Source of the DNA: Mycoemilia scoparia
Taxonomy: Eukaryota; Kickxellomycota; Kickxellomycetes; Kickxellales; Kickxellaceae
Assembly: GCA_027575805.1 (NCBI GenBank)
Contig: JANBPU010000024.1
Span: forward strand, 62,001 to 126,000
Reading direction: 5' to 3'
Length of the DNA: 64,000 nucleotides
In this document: piece by piece, positions 44,234 through 54,628 of the stretch
Position numbering within the stretch: position 1 is the first letter of the stretch
Layout of the letters: the number at the start of each line of letters is the position of its first letter
Made by a program: the position numbers and the translations under genes
Notes under the pieces: model-generated
Told to the model about the DNA's origin: nothing
Seen by the model: the letters and a program-made list of their open reading frames with translations, nothing else
The model's database searches: none

Positions 44234-44917
44234 ATGCTTGTTAAGTCGATTGTTGGTTTCTTTGGCCTTGCCGTTTTGGCTTCTGCTGCTCCCCAGAACC
44301 TTGGAGGTCTTTTGAACGGCGGTGCTGCTGGTGGTAGCTTGAACAGTGACGAGGCCATTTCCATGCTTAGTGCCAACTGGGACCAGCTTGCTGGCTTCAT
44401 GAACCAGGGTATCTCCAAATTGAAGGATGTCGACAAGAACCTCTATAGCGACATTACCGAGCTTTTCGGTGGTGAGCTCCCCAAGGAGTTTAACCAAAAG
44501 TGGCTCGACGAAGTCCAAAACAATGCCACTCCATCTCTTATTAGCAAGATTAAGGAGGATGTCGAGAAGAACACTCTCCTTCCCGACTCCGTCAAGCAGG
44601 TTTGGGCTTCTCTGCCTGATGCTCTTGCTAGTCAGTCTCCCACTGGTAAGGTGGAAGATGATGACGAAAAGGATGGTAAGAGCGCCTCTGGCTCTGCTAC
44701 CAAAAAAGAAGATGAGGATGACAAGAGTGTCTCCTCTGGTGCTTCCAAGAGTGTCTCCTCTGGTGCTTCCAAGAGCAAGAAGGAATCCTCCAAGAGCGAT
44801 GGTGATGACAAGGAGAGCAAGAAGTCTGAAGATGGGGGCGCTGCTTCAACTACCATGAGCGTTTCTTTGACCGCACTTGTTGGTTCTTTCGTTGCTGCCG
44901 GTGTCATGCTTTTCTAG
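44234..44917 (+). CDS. Cysteine-free GPI-anchored surface protein, family member 5 (Lys/Ser stalk)
   Basis: A 227-residue single exon. Signal peptide 1 to about 18 (LAVLASAAPQ). The helical domain at about 40-140 contains ANWDQLAGFMNQGISKLKDV, DKNLYSDI, a LPKEFNQKWLDEVQNNA motif and an SPTG end. A charged Lys/Ser/Asp stalk follows, in which the eight-residue SVSSGASK unit is repeated twice. The hydrophobic tail (TALVGSFVAAGVMLF) after a GGAAS site predicts a GPI anchor. There are no cysteines. Codon choice is strongly C-ending and AAG/CTC-rich, the most biased of the family, suggesting very high expression. Confidence 0.86.
   Translation: MLVKSIVGFFGLAVLASAAPQNLGGLLNGGAAGGSLNSDEAISMLSANWDQLAGFMNQGISKLKDVDKNLYSDITELFGGELPKEFNQKWLDEVQNNATPSLISKIKEDVEKNTLLPDSVKQVWASLPDALASQSPTGKVEDDDEKDGKSASGSATKKEDEDDKSVSSGASKSVSSGASKSKKESSKSDGDDKESKKSEDGGAASTTMSVSLTALVGSFVAAGVMLF
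44728..44775 (+). repeat. Two-unit 24-bp in-frame tandem repeat
   Basis: GTGTCTCCTCTGGTGCTTCC followed by AAGA occurs twice back to back in the stalk of GPI gene 5. It adds eight residues per unit and could vary in number between strains. Confidence 0.85.
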
Positions 44918-45847
44918 ACTGGCGCTCTCGTACATATACGCTCTTCATTATTGCTATTTTCTGCCACTACTAGTAGTATTAGTTTTGTTGTTCATATTCA
45001 TTGATAAATATCGGTTATTTATTAAAAAAGGACTGTCCGAAAACTCTGACCTACTAGTAGTTATGGTTTTTTCTATGATAATCTAAACAGCAAAGTGATG
45101 GTTCAATAGGCTAGTGTACATTATGATCCCCTATAGAACTTGATCTAGACCTGTTTGAAAAGGATAGAACATACTTTGATTATCCTAGGGGTATCCAAGA
45201 TCCAGCTGTTCCACTTGCATTGAAAGATGAATAGGGCCCCTCGTTCTGGCTGCTATTGCCGTAAATAAATAATGGATCATTCTACTGATCAAAAGATTAT
45301 TTGTTACTAAGAGGGTGTAAATATTAATGAAAAGCTGCTCCTACTCCTGTTCACTTCTTGGGACATTTGCTTGAGCATTTACTACATACATGTTTTAATA
45401 GCTATGAATAAATTGGTCATAGATTTACAACATTTTTTCGATGATCTTTTGTTTTTGAAAAAGTTGATTTTATAAACAATCCTTTATAAACAAACGTTTT
45501 CTTTGACAATAACAAGGTCACATAAATAGAGAGACAGATACAAAGACAATTTTTCGATAGAGACCACACGCATGGAAGATTGAGTAATTATACAATAAAA
45601 AAGGCTCTTGAACAAATTGAATGTTCATATTTACTCTAGCAATTCATACATGACTTGAGATGTGTGTATTTACATGGAGCTCTAGATAATGCTAGTATAA
45701 ATATTAATCAATATAATTCTACAAATTTTTACCAAACTTTACTTTTATTCTTTAGAGAATTTTTACATCCTCACTGCATTATTAATTAACTTTTACTCAC
45801 TTTACATTCACTTTATCATATTTATAGATCAACAACTATACAGCGCT
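44918..45847. other. Intergenic region upstream of the small membrane protein gene
   Basis: AT-rich with no gene seen. TATAAAT at 45696-45702 is the probable TATA box of the gene at 45848. Confidence 0.5.
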
Positions 45848-46208
45848 ATGGATCCAAATATAGAAATCACGCTTTGGGCGATCGGTGGATTGATTTTATT
45901 TTGTAAGTATTGTTATAATACTTTGTCTTCAAACAAGGATGTAAATAATGCCATAGGGCTAAAATCAATGATTATAACAAACTTATTTTATATATTAAAA
46001 CTAACAAACCCGTGTTCTTGTTTTTATTTATAATTATAAATTTCTCGACCATACCAAAAATCTAGTACTTTTATTTATTCTTGGGTTTTGGCTTTTTAAA
46101 AAAAAGGCCGCTAAGGGTAACTATATACCGCAAAAAAAGAACAATGACAATGGATCAGCACCAGCAACAAATACTGAACATGGACCAGGAGATGGTAATA
46201 TGGTTTAA
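45848..46208 (+). CDS. Small single-span membrane protein (two exons), function unknown
   Basis: Exon 1 is 45848-45902 and exon 2 is 46066-46208, joined across a 163-base GT-AG intron (GTAAGT donor, TCTAG acceptor). The product is 65 residues. The splice restores a continuous membrane span, IGGLILF from exon 1 and LLLFILGFWLF from exon 2, followed at once by KKKAAK and a polar Asn/Gly/Pro-rich tail. This is the pattern of a small tail-in-cytosol membrane micropeptide. Without splicing the frame reads through into an AT-rich extension that stops, so the joined model is much more protein-like. A TATA box lies 145 bases upstream. The exact role is unknown; the model depends on the intron being real. 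Confidence 0.55.
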
Positions 46209-46277
46209 GTATAACAAAGTTTGTTTAATCCTTTTTAGCAATTAAATTTAGTAAAATATTATTCATGCTTTGTAAAA

Positions 46278-46400
46278 ATATGGATCATGATTTTCGAAGG
46301 GTAAATTTTGGGGACCACTGACTATAGGGGCAATTACAACTAAATGGTTGCACAGTTTTACTAGTGAACTTTCACACTTCAAAAATAATTGCCCATATTA
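46278..46400. repeat. MITE-like palindromic element, copy 9 (subfamily A, inverted orientation)
   Basis: The left end is ATATGGATCATGATTTTCGA and the right end is CACTTCAAAAATAATTGCCC followed by ATAT. The core is the reverse complement of the other subfamily A copies (ACCACTGACTATAGGGGCAA, then TTTTACTAGTGAAC). Confidence 0.82.
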
Positions 46401-47315
46401 TACTTTGTGTCTTTGTAATGCTTGTTTTGGCATTAATACAAAGTAATTCAAAACAATTTGAATCACAGAGCTGTAAATTACTTGGAATTTATAGATAAAT
46501 CCTCAGTCAAAATGGTACTTTGCAGGTTCAAGTCCATCAATGTAATACGATTCCAATTCCTCTCCATGAAATAGACCCAACATGTTTATATGCCGTCTTT
46601 GTATCTGTTGTCATGCAAGATGTTCAGGAGATTATAGAAGAAATAGGATAATTTTTGTGTCTACAGGTTTATAGAGGTTTTAATGCCCTAGTTTTATACT
46701 TGTGAAGCAAACTTGCATGTGCACATGAGTTAGCTGATAGCAATGAATAAATATTGATACCTCCACATATCCTTTGATCTACTTTGATGGCAGTGGTGCA
46801 ATACTGGTACTTTTTTTGATGATGGCAAAAATGATATCGCGAATAGTAAAAATATGTCATGTCCACTATCAATTTTTAATATATCATTGGCCCATTAGGA
46901 CAATATTAAATTTAAAATTGACACATCTTGGACACCCACATTGTGCAGCACTTTTTAAAAGGTTGATCAAACCCAATTGCTTATTTTGACTCCAAATTCA
47001 ATTTCTTCGTTATTCCAGGTTTGAGACTCAATAAGCGTCATTTTCCAATTGAATCTTATAATTACTTCTAATAGTGCTACATAGAGCATGATTATATAAT
47101 TTACTGTGGATGTGTCATTTGACATATAAGCATCATGACCCTACCAAATCGCAGCTACAAAATGAGCTATATGTTTAGTTGGTGAATAGCATTTTTTAGG
47201 GGGCAGTCAACTTGATGCCTATTTGCGACTAAGGCCACAGCATTTACAGATGCCACTTAAATTGCAAAGCAATAATAAAATTATATGATTAAAGTGCATA
47301 TAAAACTATGAGCAC

Positions 47316-47420
47316 ATATCGATCATAATATTCGAAGGGTGACTTTTGGTGGCCTGTGATTATAGGGGCAATTACAATTGATTAGCAAATGGTCACCCTT
47401 CAAAAATAACTACCCATGTG
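47316..47420. repeat. MITE-like palindromic element, copy 10 (subfamily A, short, inverted)
   Basis: The left end is ATATCGATCATAATATTCGA and the right end is CACCCTTCAAAAATAACTAC then CCATGTG. The core is GATTATAGGGGCAATTACAA. Like copy 1 it lacks the ACTAGTAAAACTGG part. Confidence 0.8.
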
Positions 47421-48081
47421 TGTAATGGATATACCTTGACTAGTAGGTACTAGATGTAATTGCTAAAATTAAAGATGCTCTCTCTTTAATTAATGGCCAT
47501 ATTGGATTGTGTGCTGTTTCAACAAATGAATAATCCAAAGAAAGCCCAAGGTGTATTATGCAATCACAGCTTCTACAGAGAGTTCTACTAACATTGGGAT
47601 CATCAGTGTGACATATCTAGAACATGCAGGTGCTCAGGGGCAGATGCGAATGGTTCGTGTAGTGGAAATTTGTATGGAAATTTACATGCATTTATCCATG
47701 AAATTGTGCATTCTTTGGAAGTAAACAACTGCGCAAGAGTTCAAATATATGTGCTTTAATTGTGGCCAAGATGTATCGATGGATGCCTTTGCTAGAATAC
47801 CTTTTATTTCCAAGAATAAAATGTCGGACACAAGAAAGATATAAATAGAAAGCGTATATATGTTTATTTTTGGTTGTTTATGATGTAAGAGTGTGAATCT
47901 ACTATTACTGTGAGTTGAGTTTGTTTTTATATATAAAAGCATTCCAAGAATTACGCTTATAATTTTTTTGTCTAGGATACCCAATCAATTCCTTTGTGCT
48001 TTTTATTTCCAATATTTTGCAATACCAGAACTAACCGGAAATTTCTTATACGGGTTTATATATCCATCTTTTCAAGCGAAA

Positions 48082-48687
48082 ATGAGTGGTTCAAACAATA
48101 ATCAGCCACATAATTACTGGAATACTTCTTCAAATTCTCCTACTCATACACCCCAACCGCCCCCATATGGACCTCCATATACGGCACCCCAGCAACAGCA
48201 ATCTTTGTATTATCCAACACAGCCAGCTTCCAACCTTTATAGTCCATCCAATCAACATCACTACTACACCGACAGTAATGTTAAAGGCAATGAATCAGCA
48301 TCATCTTCATCAGCAGCAATGGTAGAGCGAGTTAAGGATAAACTCGGGGGAAGCTATACCAAGTATTCATCAAAGGTTAAACCACTTGTTGATGACATAT
48401 TTTCATCAAGCAAAAGCCGTAAAAACAACTCAAGGCCTCAAAGCTATGATTATACTGATAGCAGTGGTTCAAATTATACGCATTCCGCTCCACATGATTC
48501 AGAGAAAAAATCTGGCTCTATGTCGGCATTGTTGTCCAGTCTTGGTAAAAGCAACAAGGATGGAAAGAGCAACATTTTCTCATCATCAAGAAAATCCAAG
48601 GACAAAAAACCCAAGAAAAAGAGATCCAAAAGTAGTAGTAGTGGTGATTCTGAATTATTCGATATATTGGAAGAAATTTTTCTATAA
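48082..48687 (+). CDS. Low-complexity Pro/Gln/Ser-rich basic protein, function unknown
   Basis: I start at ATG 48082 (MSGSNNN), which is 140 bases after a strong TATA box; the frame is open further upstream but without an ATG. It has 201 residues. The N-terminal half is rich in Pro, Tyr, Gln and Asn (PPPYGPPYTAPQQQQ), a style seen in annexin/YPR-type or prion-like tails. The middle contains ERVKDKLGGSYTKYSSKVKP, perhaps a short amphipathic helix. The C-terminal part is Ser/Lys-rich, with basic patches KKPKKKRSK resembling a nuclear localisation signal, and ends in a short acidic hydrophobic helix (ELFDILEEIFL). No cysteines and no membrane span. Not recognised. Confidence 0.62.
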   Translation: MSGSNNNQPHNYWNTSSNSPTHTPQPPPYGPPYTAPQQQQSLYYPTQPASNLYSPSNQHHYYTDSNVKGNESASSSSAAMVERVKDKLGGSYTKYSSKVKPLVDDIFSSSKSRKNNSRPQSYDYTDSSGSNYTHSAPHDSEKKSGSMSALLSSLGKSNKDGKSNIFSSSRKSKDKKPKKKRSKSSSSGDSELFDILEEIFL

Positions 48688-49149
48688 CCATGCATACCTA
48701 AGTATATATTATCTATTAGTTGGAACCTTGATTCCTATTTTGAATAAACATGATGTATGATCATCCATAGTTGTTAACAATTCTTGGCTAGTTACACATT
48801 GAGTTTTCTGGGTCAGAGGTAAATTTTTAACAAAATCCCAACAATTTTGTAAGCATAAGCCTGTGTGAGCGTGTGCGTTTTGCCAAGAAATATAGGCTTT
48901 GATTTACGTAAAGATAGAGTAATAGTTAGAAAAGAGACAATATTTTTGTGGTGGGTCATGGATGTCATAAATTTATCACTGACATCAGTCCTATTTCTTA
49001 CGAACGTGTTTTCATGTGCAAGAATCTGTGTATTAGATAGTTTTGAACTTATATATTTGTCAACTCCACAATATCTTCTTTCCTACATTTATCTTTCCCA
49101 CATCTAACAGAAATAATCATTCTAACACATTTATAGCTACTATCTCAGT
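48688..49149. other. Intergenic region upstream of GPI gene 6
   Basis: AT-rich with no gene supported. Confidence 0.5.
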
Positions 49150-50175
49150 ATGATCAATATCCACAGTTTAATACCAGCAGTCGTTATAGCAATCTTCTTC
49201 TTTAGCCGCCCAGCCGAACCAAGCGTCAAAAGGCGTAACAACAATGAAAACAGCGGCAGTCCTGAAGAGACCACGGCCATGGTAACACTTCCACAAATTC
49301 CCGTGGTAGACTTCGAATCTCTATACAGCCGGATTAGAAGCAGCCTAGACAACGAGTTTTCCAAGTACATGTCTGTGGCCCAAGCGCAGGACCATGATTA
49401 CTATACTGGTCTGGTTCAGGCTCTGGGTGGCAGCGTCGGTTATCCATCAAGCATCAACACCGAATGGCAATCTAAACTCCAAAGCTATGATGGCCAACAC
49501 TTTGGCGGAAGCGAGTCTGGTCGTTTGGTTGATGTGTTCAGTAATTGGACTGTTGGCAGCATTGAGACCGGCACCGAGAATCCCTCTCCAACTCCTGGAG
49601 AAACCGTGTACGTTGTGACCACTTCATTGACTAGTGAAGCCGCTGGCACTGCCGGAGAGACAATAGCGTCTATTGAATCTGCCGTGTCTAGTGCCATTTC
49701 AAGTGTTACCGAGGAGATGGGATCTCAAGCAACAACGTATTGGGTTAGCAGTGAAGTTTCAAGCATTGTTGAGGGTGCTCAGTCTGAATGGTCATCTCCC
49801 ACTGGCGAAACGTCCAATAGTATTGCTGAGGGGGCAGTGGTGATAGTAGAGTCGTCGATAACTGATGGCCAGCCTTCAAGCGGATCCGAAATGACAATAC
49901 AGTTTGGCGAATCTTCTGGATCCAGTGAAATATCTGGCACTGTTGTTGTGGGCACATATTCGCTGGTCTCGGATGACTCCACCACTGACTCTGTGTCAGG
50001 AGAAAATAGTCTGGGAGCCCACAAGACAACAGGCTTCAGCAACAACAACAGCAGCAGTGAGTCAGATACCATGAGCGAGTCCGGTTCAGCATCTCTAATG
50101 CTTGGAACCAAAACTTCTGCTATGACGGCTGCAATTCTGGGCCCCCTTGTTGTAGCCGTTTTCTATATGCCCTAG
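49150..50175 (+). CDS. Cysteine-free GPI-anchored surface protein, divergent family member 6 (Ser/Thr stalk)
   Basis: A 341-residue single exon. Signal peptide about 1-24. The helical domain (about 50-135) keeps the family pattern in weaker form: FESLYSRIRSSLDNEFSKYM, DHDYYTGL, a YPSSINTEWQSKL motif and a final TVGSIETG. A long Ser/Thr/Glu/Gly-rich stalk of about 180 residues, likely heavily O-glycosylated, separates it from a hydrophobic C-terminal tail (TAAILGPLVVAVFYMP) after GSASL. The tail predicts a GPI anchor. There are no cysteines. It has the longest stalk in the group and could project furthest from the wall. Membership is inferred from motif order rather than high identity. Confidence 0.75.
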   Translation: MINIHSLIPAVVIAIFFFSRPAEPSVKRRNNNENSGSPEETTAMVTLPQIPVVDFESLYSRIRSSLDNEFSKYMSVAQAQDHDYYTGLVQALGGSVGYPSSINTEWQSKLQSYDGQHFGGSESGRLVDVFSNWTVGSIETGTENPSPTPGETVYVVTTSLTSEAAGTAGETIASIESAVSSAISSVTEEMGSQATTYWVSSEVSSIVEGAQSEWSSPTGETSNSIAEGAVVIVESSITDGQPSSGSEMTIQFGESSGSSEISGTVVVGTYSLVSDDSTTDSVSGENSLGAHKTTGFSNNNSSSESDTMSESGSASLMLGTKTSAMTAAILGPLVVAVFYMP

Positions 50176-51263
50176 TAGGATAATTCATATGTGTGAATGT
50201 GATTTTTTATAATTTCTATTGCACTTGGTGTTCATTTTTCTTATTTTTCATTAGTTGTGTATCGTTGCAGACCAACTCCAACTCTCTGGCCTTTTCTTAT
50301 GTTAGCTTTGTTTTTTTGATCTGCTTTTAATTGGTATTTTCTCTATGATGAATATAAACTCAAGCTAGCCTTACCTACTAAGCCTAAACATCCGTACACT
50401 GGTTTTTTTGTGAGATTAGAGCAGTATTAGAAAAAGCCAAATATTCCAAATTGACTCTATTTTTTGTTTAGTCTCCGAGTCAACTGGAAAGTATTGGGAT
50501 TTTAGTGGTGGTGACTTATTTCTGCTGGCAGAGTGTTTCTGTTGTTGCTGTTGAGCTATTTACATTGCTATAGAAAATGCTTATAGAAACTTTCCAACAA
50601 TTAATTTCTTAGCAACCAGTAGAACGAAATAATAGCATCCTTGCATAATCTTTGGACAATGTATTGTTTATACGGGCGTGATTTATTGTCGTTGCTCCTG
50701 CTATACACGGCTGTGTGCACACAAAGCGAAGTGTGCGAGAATTATCGGGCTTACATTTTTCAGCGAATGGGAGGCCAGACAAGGTGCCATAGCAGAGAGC
50801 ATGTTGGTTGACATCTGAGGACGAGCTTGTGTGGAGAGCTGATTGACTATACAGCCTCAACTCAGAGCATAGCTAGTTTTGACCAATAATACTTTTGATA
50901 GAGAGCGCGGAATATGAGCGTATTTTTCAGTACATGGAAGAGGCATGGCTGATTAGTCGTTAGTTCTAGGAATAGAGAGAGGATGTGGCTCTTGTTTACA
51001 GTGGGTGAATCCGCTGTTCAGGTGTATGCCGGTTGGCCTAGGGTGCTTTCTATGTATGTTACTGTTGCCGTAGCAACAATATAAATAACAATCCAGGTCC
51101 TGAAGCTCGCTGTGGAGTTTGTATTAATATTATTATCATCACCTCCCTTTCATTATCTTTTTTAGTTCTTTCTCTCTTACTTGAACACCTCCGTTTGTCA
51201 CGCAAACATACCTCCCATCTCTACCTATTTCGTTCGTTTCAAGCCAATTATTAACACAACATA
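50176..51263. other. Intergenic region upstream of the GQP-repeat GPI gene
   Basis: No gene is seen. TATAAAT at 51080-51086 and a CT-rich tract (51143-51240) form a probable strong promoter and leader. Confidence 0.55.
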
Positions 51264-51800
51264 ATGCACGCCAAATTGTATCTACTCGCCGCTACCGTCG
51301 CCTGTATTGGTATGACAAACGCTCAAATCGGAGATACCCTTGCTCCTATGGAACATGATGGACAGCCTGGCCAGCCCGGTCAGGGAGGCCAAGGTGGACA
51401 GGGAGGCCAGCCAGGACAGCCTGGAGGCCAGCAGCCGGGACAAGCAGGTCAACCTGGTCAAGGAGGACAGCCAGGACAGCCTGGAGGACAGCAGCCAGGA
51501 CAAGCAGGTCAACCCGGACAAGGAGGCCAGCCTGGGCAGGGCGGTCAAGGAGGACAGAGTGGTCAGCAGGGTGGAGCTACCAGCGTATTGAGCGAAGCCC
51601 CATCTTCGAAAAGCCATGGCTCCAAAAGCGATGGAGAATCAGCCTCTGGTTCGTCCAGGCATAAGTCTGAATCGGGCAAGGAATCGAGTGATTCGAAGTC
51701 CGGGAGTGAAGGAGCCGCCAGTTCTCTTGTATCTGCTGGATATTCAAAATATGGCATGACCTTTGCTGTTGCTGCTATTGCTGCTTCTCAATTGTTTTAA
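51264..51800 (+). CDS. GPI-anchored protein with Gly-Gln-Pro repeats
   Basis: A 178-residue single exon. Signal peptide 1-20 (LAATVACIGMTNA) with cleavage before QIG. Residues about 33-107 are collagen-like Gly/Gln/Pro repeats with units such as GQPGQ, GQGGQ and GGQQPGQAGQ; the central part is a 60-bp tandem repeat. A Ser/Lys/Glu spacer (SKSHGSKSDG) and a hydrophobic C-terminus (GMTFAVAAIAASQLF) predict a GPI anchor. No helical domain of the neighbouring family is present, but the stalk, the SEGAAS site and the tail resemble it. It may share the anchoring module and location. There are no cysteines outside the signal peptide. It might be a structural wall or adhesion protein. Confidence 0.82.
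   Translation: MHAKLYLLAATVACIGMTNAQIGDTLAPMEHDGQPGQPGQGGQGGQGGQPGQPGGQQPGQAGQPGQGGQPGQPGGQQPGQAGQPGQGGQPGQGGQGGQSGQQGGATSVLSEAPSSKSHGSKSDGESASGSSRHKSESGKESSDSKSGSEGAASSLVSAGYSKYGMTFAVAAIAASQLF
51421..51540 (+). repeat. 60-bp tandem repeat inside the GQP protein gene
   Basis: Two 60-base units (51421-51480 and 51481-51540) differ at only a few third positions. Both encode the same 20-residue Gly/Gln/Pro unit. A partial unit precedes them. In-frame repeats like this often vary in number between strains. Confidence 0.85.
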
Positions 51801-52421
51801 ATTGTTTTATCTTTCGATATATCTCTCTTTTTCTTTTTCTTTCTCTCTCGCTTGCTCTCTTCGAGCTGTGTAAATATACAAAATTAAAAATGCTTGGCAA
51901 ATTCCCCTTTCCTTGGTTTTCCAATTCCCTTCTTTCTTTTTTTGAAAAAGATGAATAAATGTATACCATGATGACATAACAACAATAACACTATTAAACA
52001 GTAAAATTCCGTGAGGAATCCTGGCTAATTCATAAATGGCTTTGGAATCCTTCCTACTTGTCTCTTATTGGCTGATTGACAAGTATTATAAACAAAAATA
52101 GTGGGTATGAAAAGTGGCCTCAATTTTGTTACTAGTATTGCCTTGATTTGCTGCTGTACATGGCAGATTCAATGTTTGAAACTTGGTTTTGTTATAACCA
52201 TAGGCATTTTTGCTGCAAGTGAGTGTGATAGAAGAAAAGATTCTTTCAACTATTATAGCTAGTTGGAGTGTTATAAATTTATAACTAATTTTGATAAAGC
52301 CCAAATAAAAATTGAACGCTAAAATAAACCATTAAGAAGTAGTATAGAGAGGTAGTGCTTTTACTGGTATGAAAGGTAAAGTGAGAAGTAAGTGAAAGTT
52401 TTTTTTAATTGGTTGTGTGAT
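51801..52421. other. Intergenic region between convergent genes
   Basis: 3' flanks of the GQP gene and of CCT8. CT-rich at the left, AT-rich after that; no gene seen. Confidence 0.5.
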
Positions 52422-54628
52422 TTAGTCGGTGTCATCCCAGTTTCCTCCTGGACCACCGCCCTGCTGAGGTAATTTTGGACCGCCAGCCCTCTTGGCCATA
52501 ATGATCTGATCAACCTGGAGAACAGTCAGAGCAGCCTGGGTGGCATAGCGAATAGCCCATTGCTTGACAGCAAGCGAGTCGAAGATCTGGGCACCCTCAG
52601 CAACGGTATTCTTGAGCTTGGCCTGGTCAGAATCAACATCGATTCCCATGGCATAGGCGTGAGGGGCAGAGGCGGCGTCAGTAGTGCTGTGGGCGGCAAA
52701 TAGCTTGGCAATCATTTCGGTGCTGTTCATGCCGGCATTGTCGGCCAAAGTGCGAGGGAAGACCTCGAAAGCGTCAGCATAGCGGCGCATAGCGTGTTGG
52801 CTAATGCCAGGAGTAAGGTTGGCTTCTTTTGTGATACGGCGGGAAAGCTCGATTTCGGTAGCAGCGGCGCCAGGAACAAGTCTCTGGTCTTTGGTCAATG
52901 CCTTGACAATGTTGACGCCATCATCGACAGCACGCTCGATGTCATCAAGCAGGTTCTGGGTAGCGCCACGGAGAACCAAAGTCACAACAGGGCTCTTAAA
53001 GATGCGAGAAGCAAAAGCGGGTCGTTCATCAGCGTGCTCAGTGCTTTCCTCATCAGTGTACTGACGGAATACAGTAACCCTGTCGCTACCGATCTCCTCA
53101 GTGGTGACAATATCACAGTAGCCCATCTCTTCAGGTGTGGGAGCACCAAAGCGTGCCATGGTGTTTGCACCAATAACACGGCACAAACGTCTTAGTTCGA
53201 ATTTCGAGGGGCAAGTGATGGCCAAGATATTGTGGCGGTTAAGGTAATGGACAGCCAAATCGCCAATTCCAGAACCACCAACAACGACACTAATGCCAGC
53301 ATCAACAAGTTCAAGGACAGCCTTTTCAAGCTGGGCCTCTTCGCCCTTTGTGTATTCGAGCATTTCCTTTGCATTGTGCAAAAGGACGGTTCCCTTGGTT
53401 TCTGTCTGACCAATGTCGATTGGGCAAGAGAAAACAGCAACCTTGGCGTGCTTGGCTTCCTTAACAAAGGTCTCTGGATCGCGGGGGAAAACCATGCCGC
53501 GGACGACGCGGCTTTGTCTGAGATTTCCACCCATGACCTTGACAACACGGACATTGTCGACATTGAAGTTCTCGGGCTTCTGGGGCATGGCGGACTGGAC
53601 GGCCTCAACTACCAAGTTTCCTAAAAAGTCTTCATAGCCGTATTGCTTGGCGCTGATGGCTGTACGAGCGGCCTTGAGCAAGTCGTCTCTGTTCTTTAGA
53701 TCAACGGACACCGACTTGATTTCTATAATTATTAGGTTGGTATGTGGAATGAGAGGCTGGATGGTGTTTGTGGATCATTTTTGCTATTGGGAACTTGTGG
53801 TTAGTAATATACGGGACTCTTACCATTCTCCAATAAATCAAGAGCCTTCTTCATTGCCAATTCGTAACCAATAGAGATTTCAGAAGGATGCAATCCCATT
53901 CTCAAAAGCTCTTCAGCCTTTTGCAACAACTCGCTAGCAAATATAATAACATAGTTGGTACCATCGCCAGCCTATTTCAATGTCAAATCAAATTTTTGAT
54001 TTGTTATTAGTCGAGTGATCCCAATTTATCAATAATTGTGGTATTACTATTATTATTATTATTATTATAAATGCAGTGATTATTATTTTGACTTGCCTCA
54101 TCTTCTTGCTGCTGACTAGCCATGACCAAAAGCTTGGCGGCAGGATGGACAACATCCAATTCACGAATAATAGTGGCGGCATCGTTTGTAACAAACAGTT
54201 TTTCAAGTTGATTAATAACCATCTTGTTGCGACCTATCAATTTTAGTGGTAGTATTTAATGTACCAGTTAGAAGGTATATCAAATATTAATAGGCATGGT
54301 GATAGACGTACAAGTATACCTATGGACAATTTGAGGAATAACAATATTTACCATTTGGACCATACGATGTGCGTGTAATTTCTGACATTTCCTTGGCAGC
54401 ATGAATGTTTCTAATCACTGCATCTTCAAGACCTTGGAGTGTCTAAATCCATAAACAAAACGGCAATACGTGGTAGTCGTGGGTTTCTCTCTTTTGTTGT
54501 GCATTAGGCGTGTCAAGGATATCTGTGTAGAGTATTTATGTATTCTAGGAATTTGTGGAATGACTAATTACCTTGTACCCCTCTTTGAATAGCTGTGGTG
54601 CTGTGGGCTGAGGAACTCGAAGAGCCAT
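52422..54628 (-). CDS. CCT8: Chaperonin-containing TCP-1 subunit theta
   Basis: Five exons on the minus strand: 54572-54628, 54352-54442, 54097-54233, 53824-53971 and 52422-53722; 577 aa. CCT/TRiC is the cytosolic ATP-driven ring that folds actin and tubulin. The theta identity rests on the start MALRVPQP...LFKEG, then TRTSYGPNGRNKMVIN, KLFVTNDAATIIRELDVVHP and AGDGTNYV, in the family order with GDGT for ATP binding. The VVGGSGIGDLAVHYLNRHN and GATQNLLDDIERAVDD segments are typical of the apical and equatorial domains. Introns 1, 2 and 4 are GT-AG. Intron 3 appears to start with GC (GAG|GCAAGT) and to end AG, which gives the conserved E-A-G-D-G junction. The C-terminus is Gly-rich and ends DDTD. 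The length is close to the yeast protein. Confidence 0.95.

Larger units (their letters stand above)
46209..48081. other. Intergenic region with two MITE-like copies
   Basis: No gene is seen. It contains MITE copies 9 and 10 and, at 47928-47938, a TATATATAAAA TATA box serving the gene at 48082. Confidence 0.55.

Noticed and set aside
46669..46989. Overlapping frames on both strands
   Set aside because: AT-rich shadow frames without domain signals in the spacer between MITE copies.
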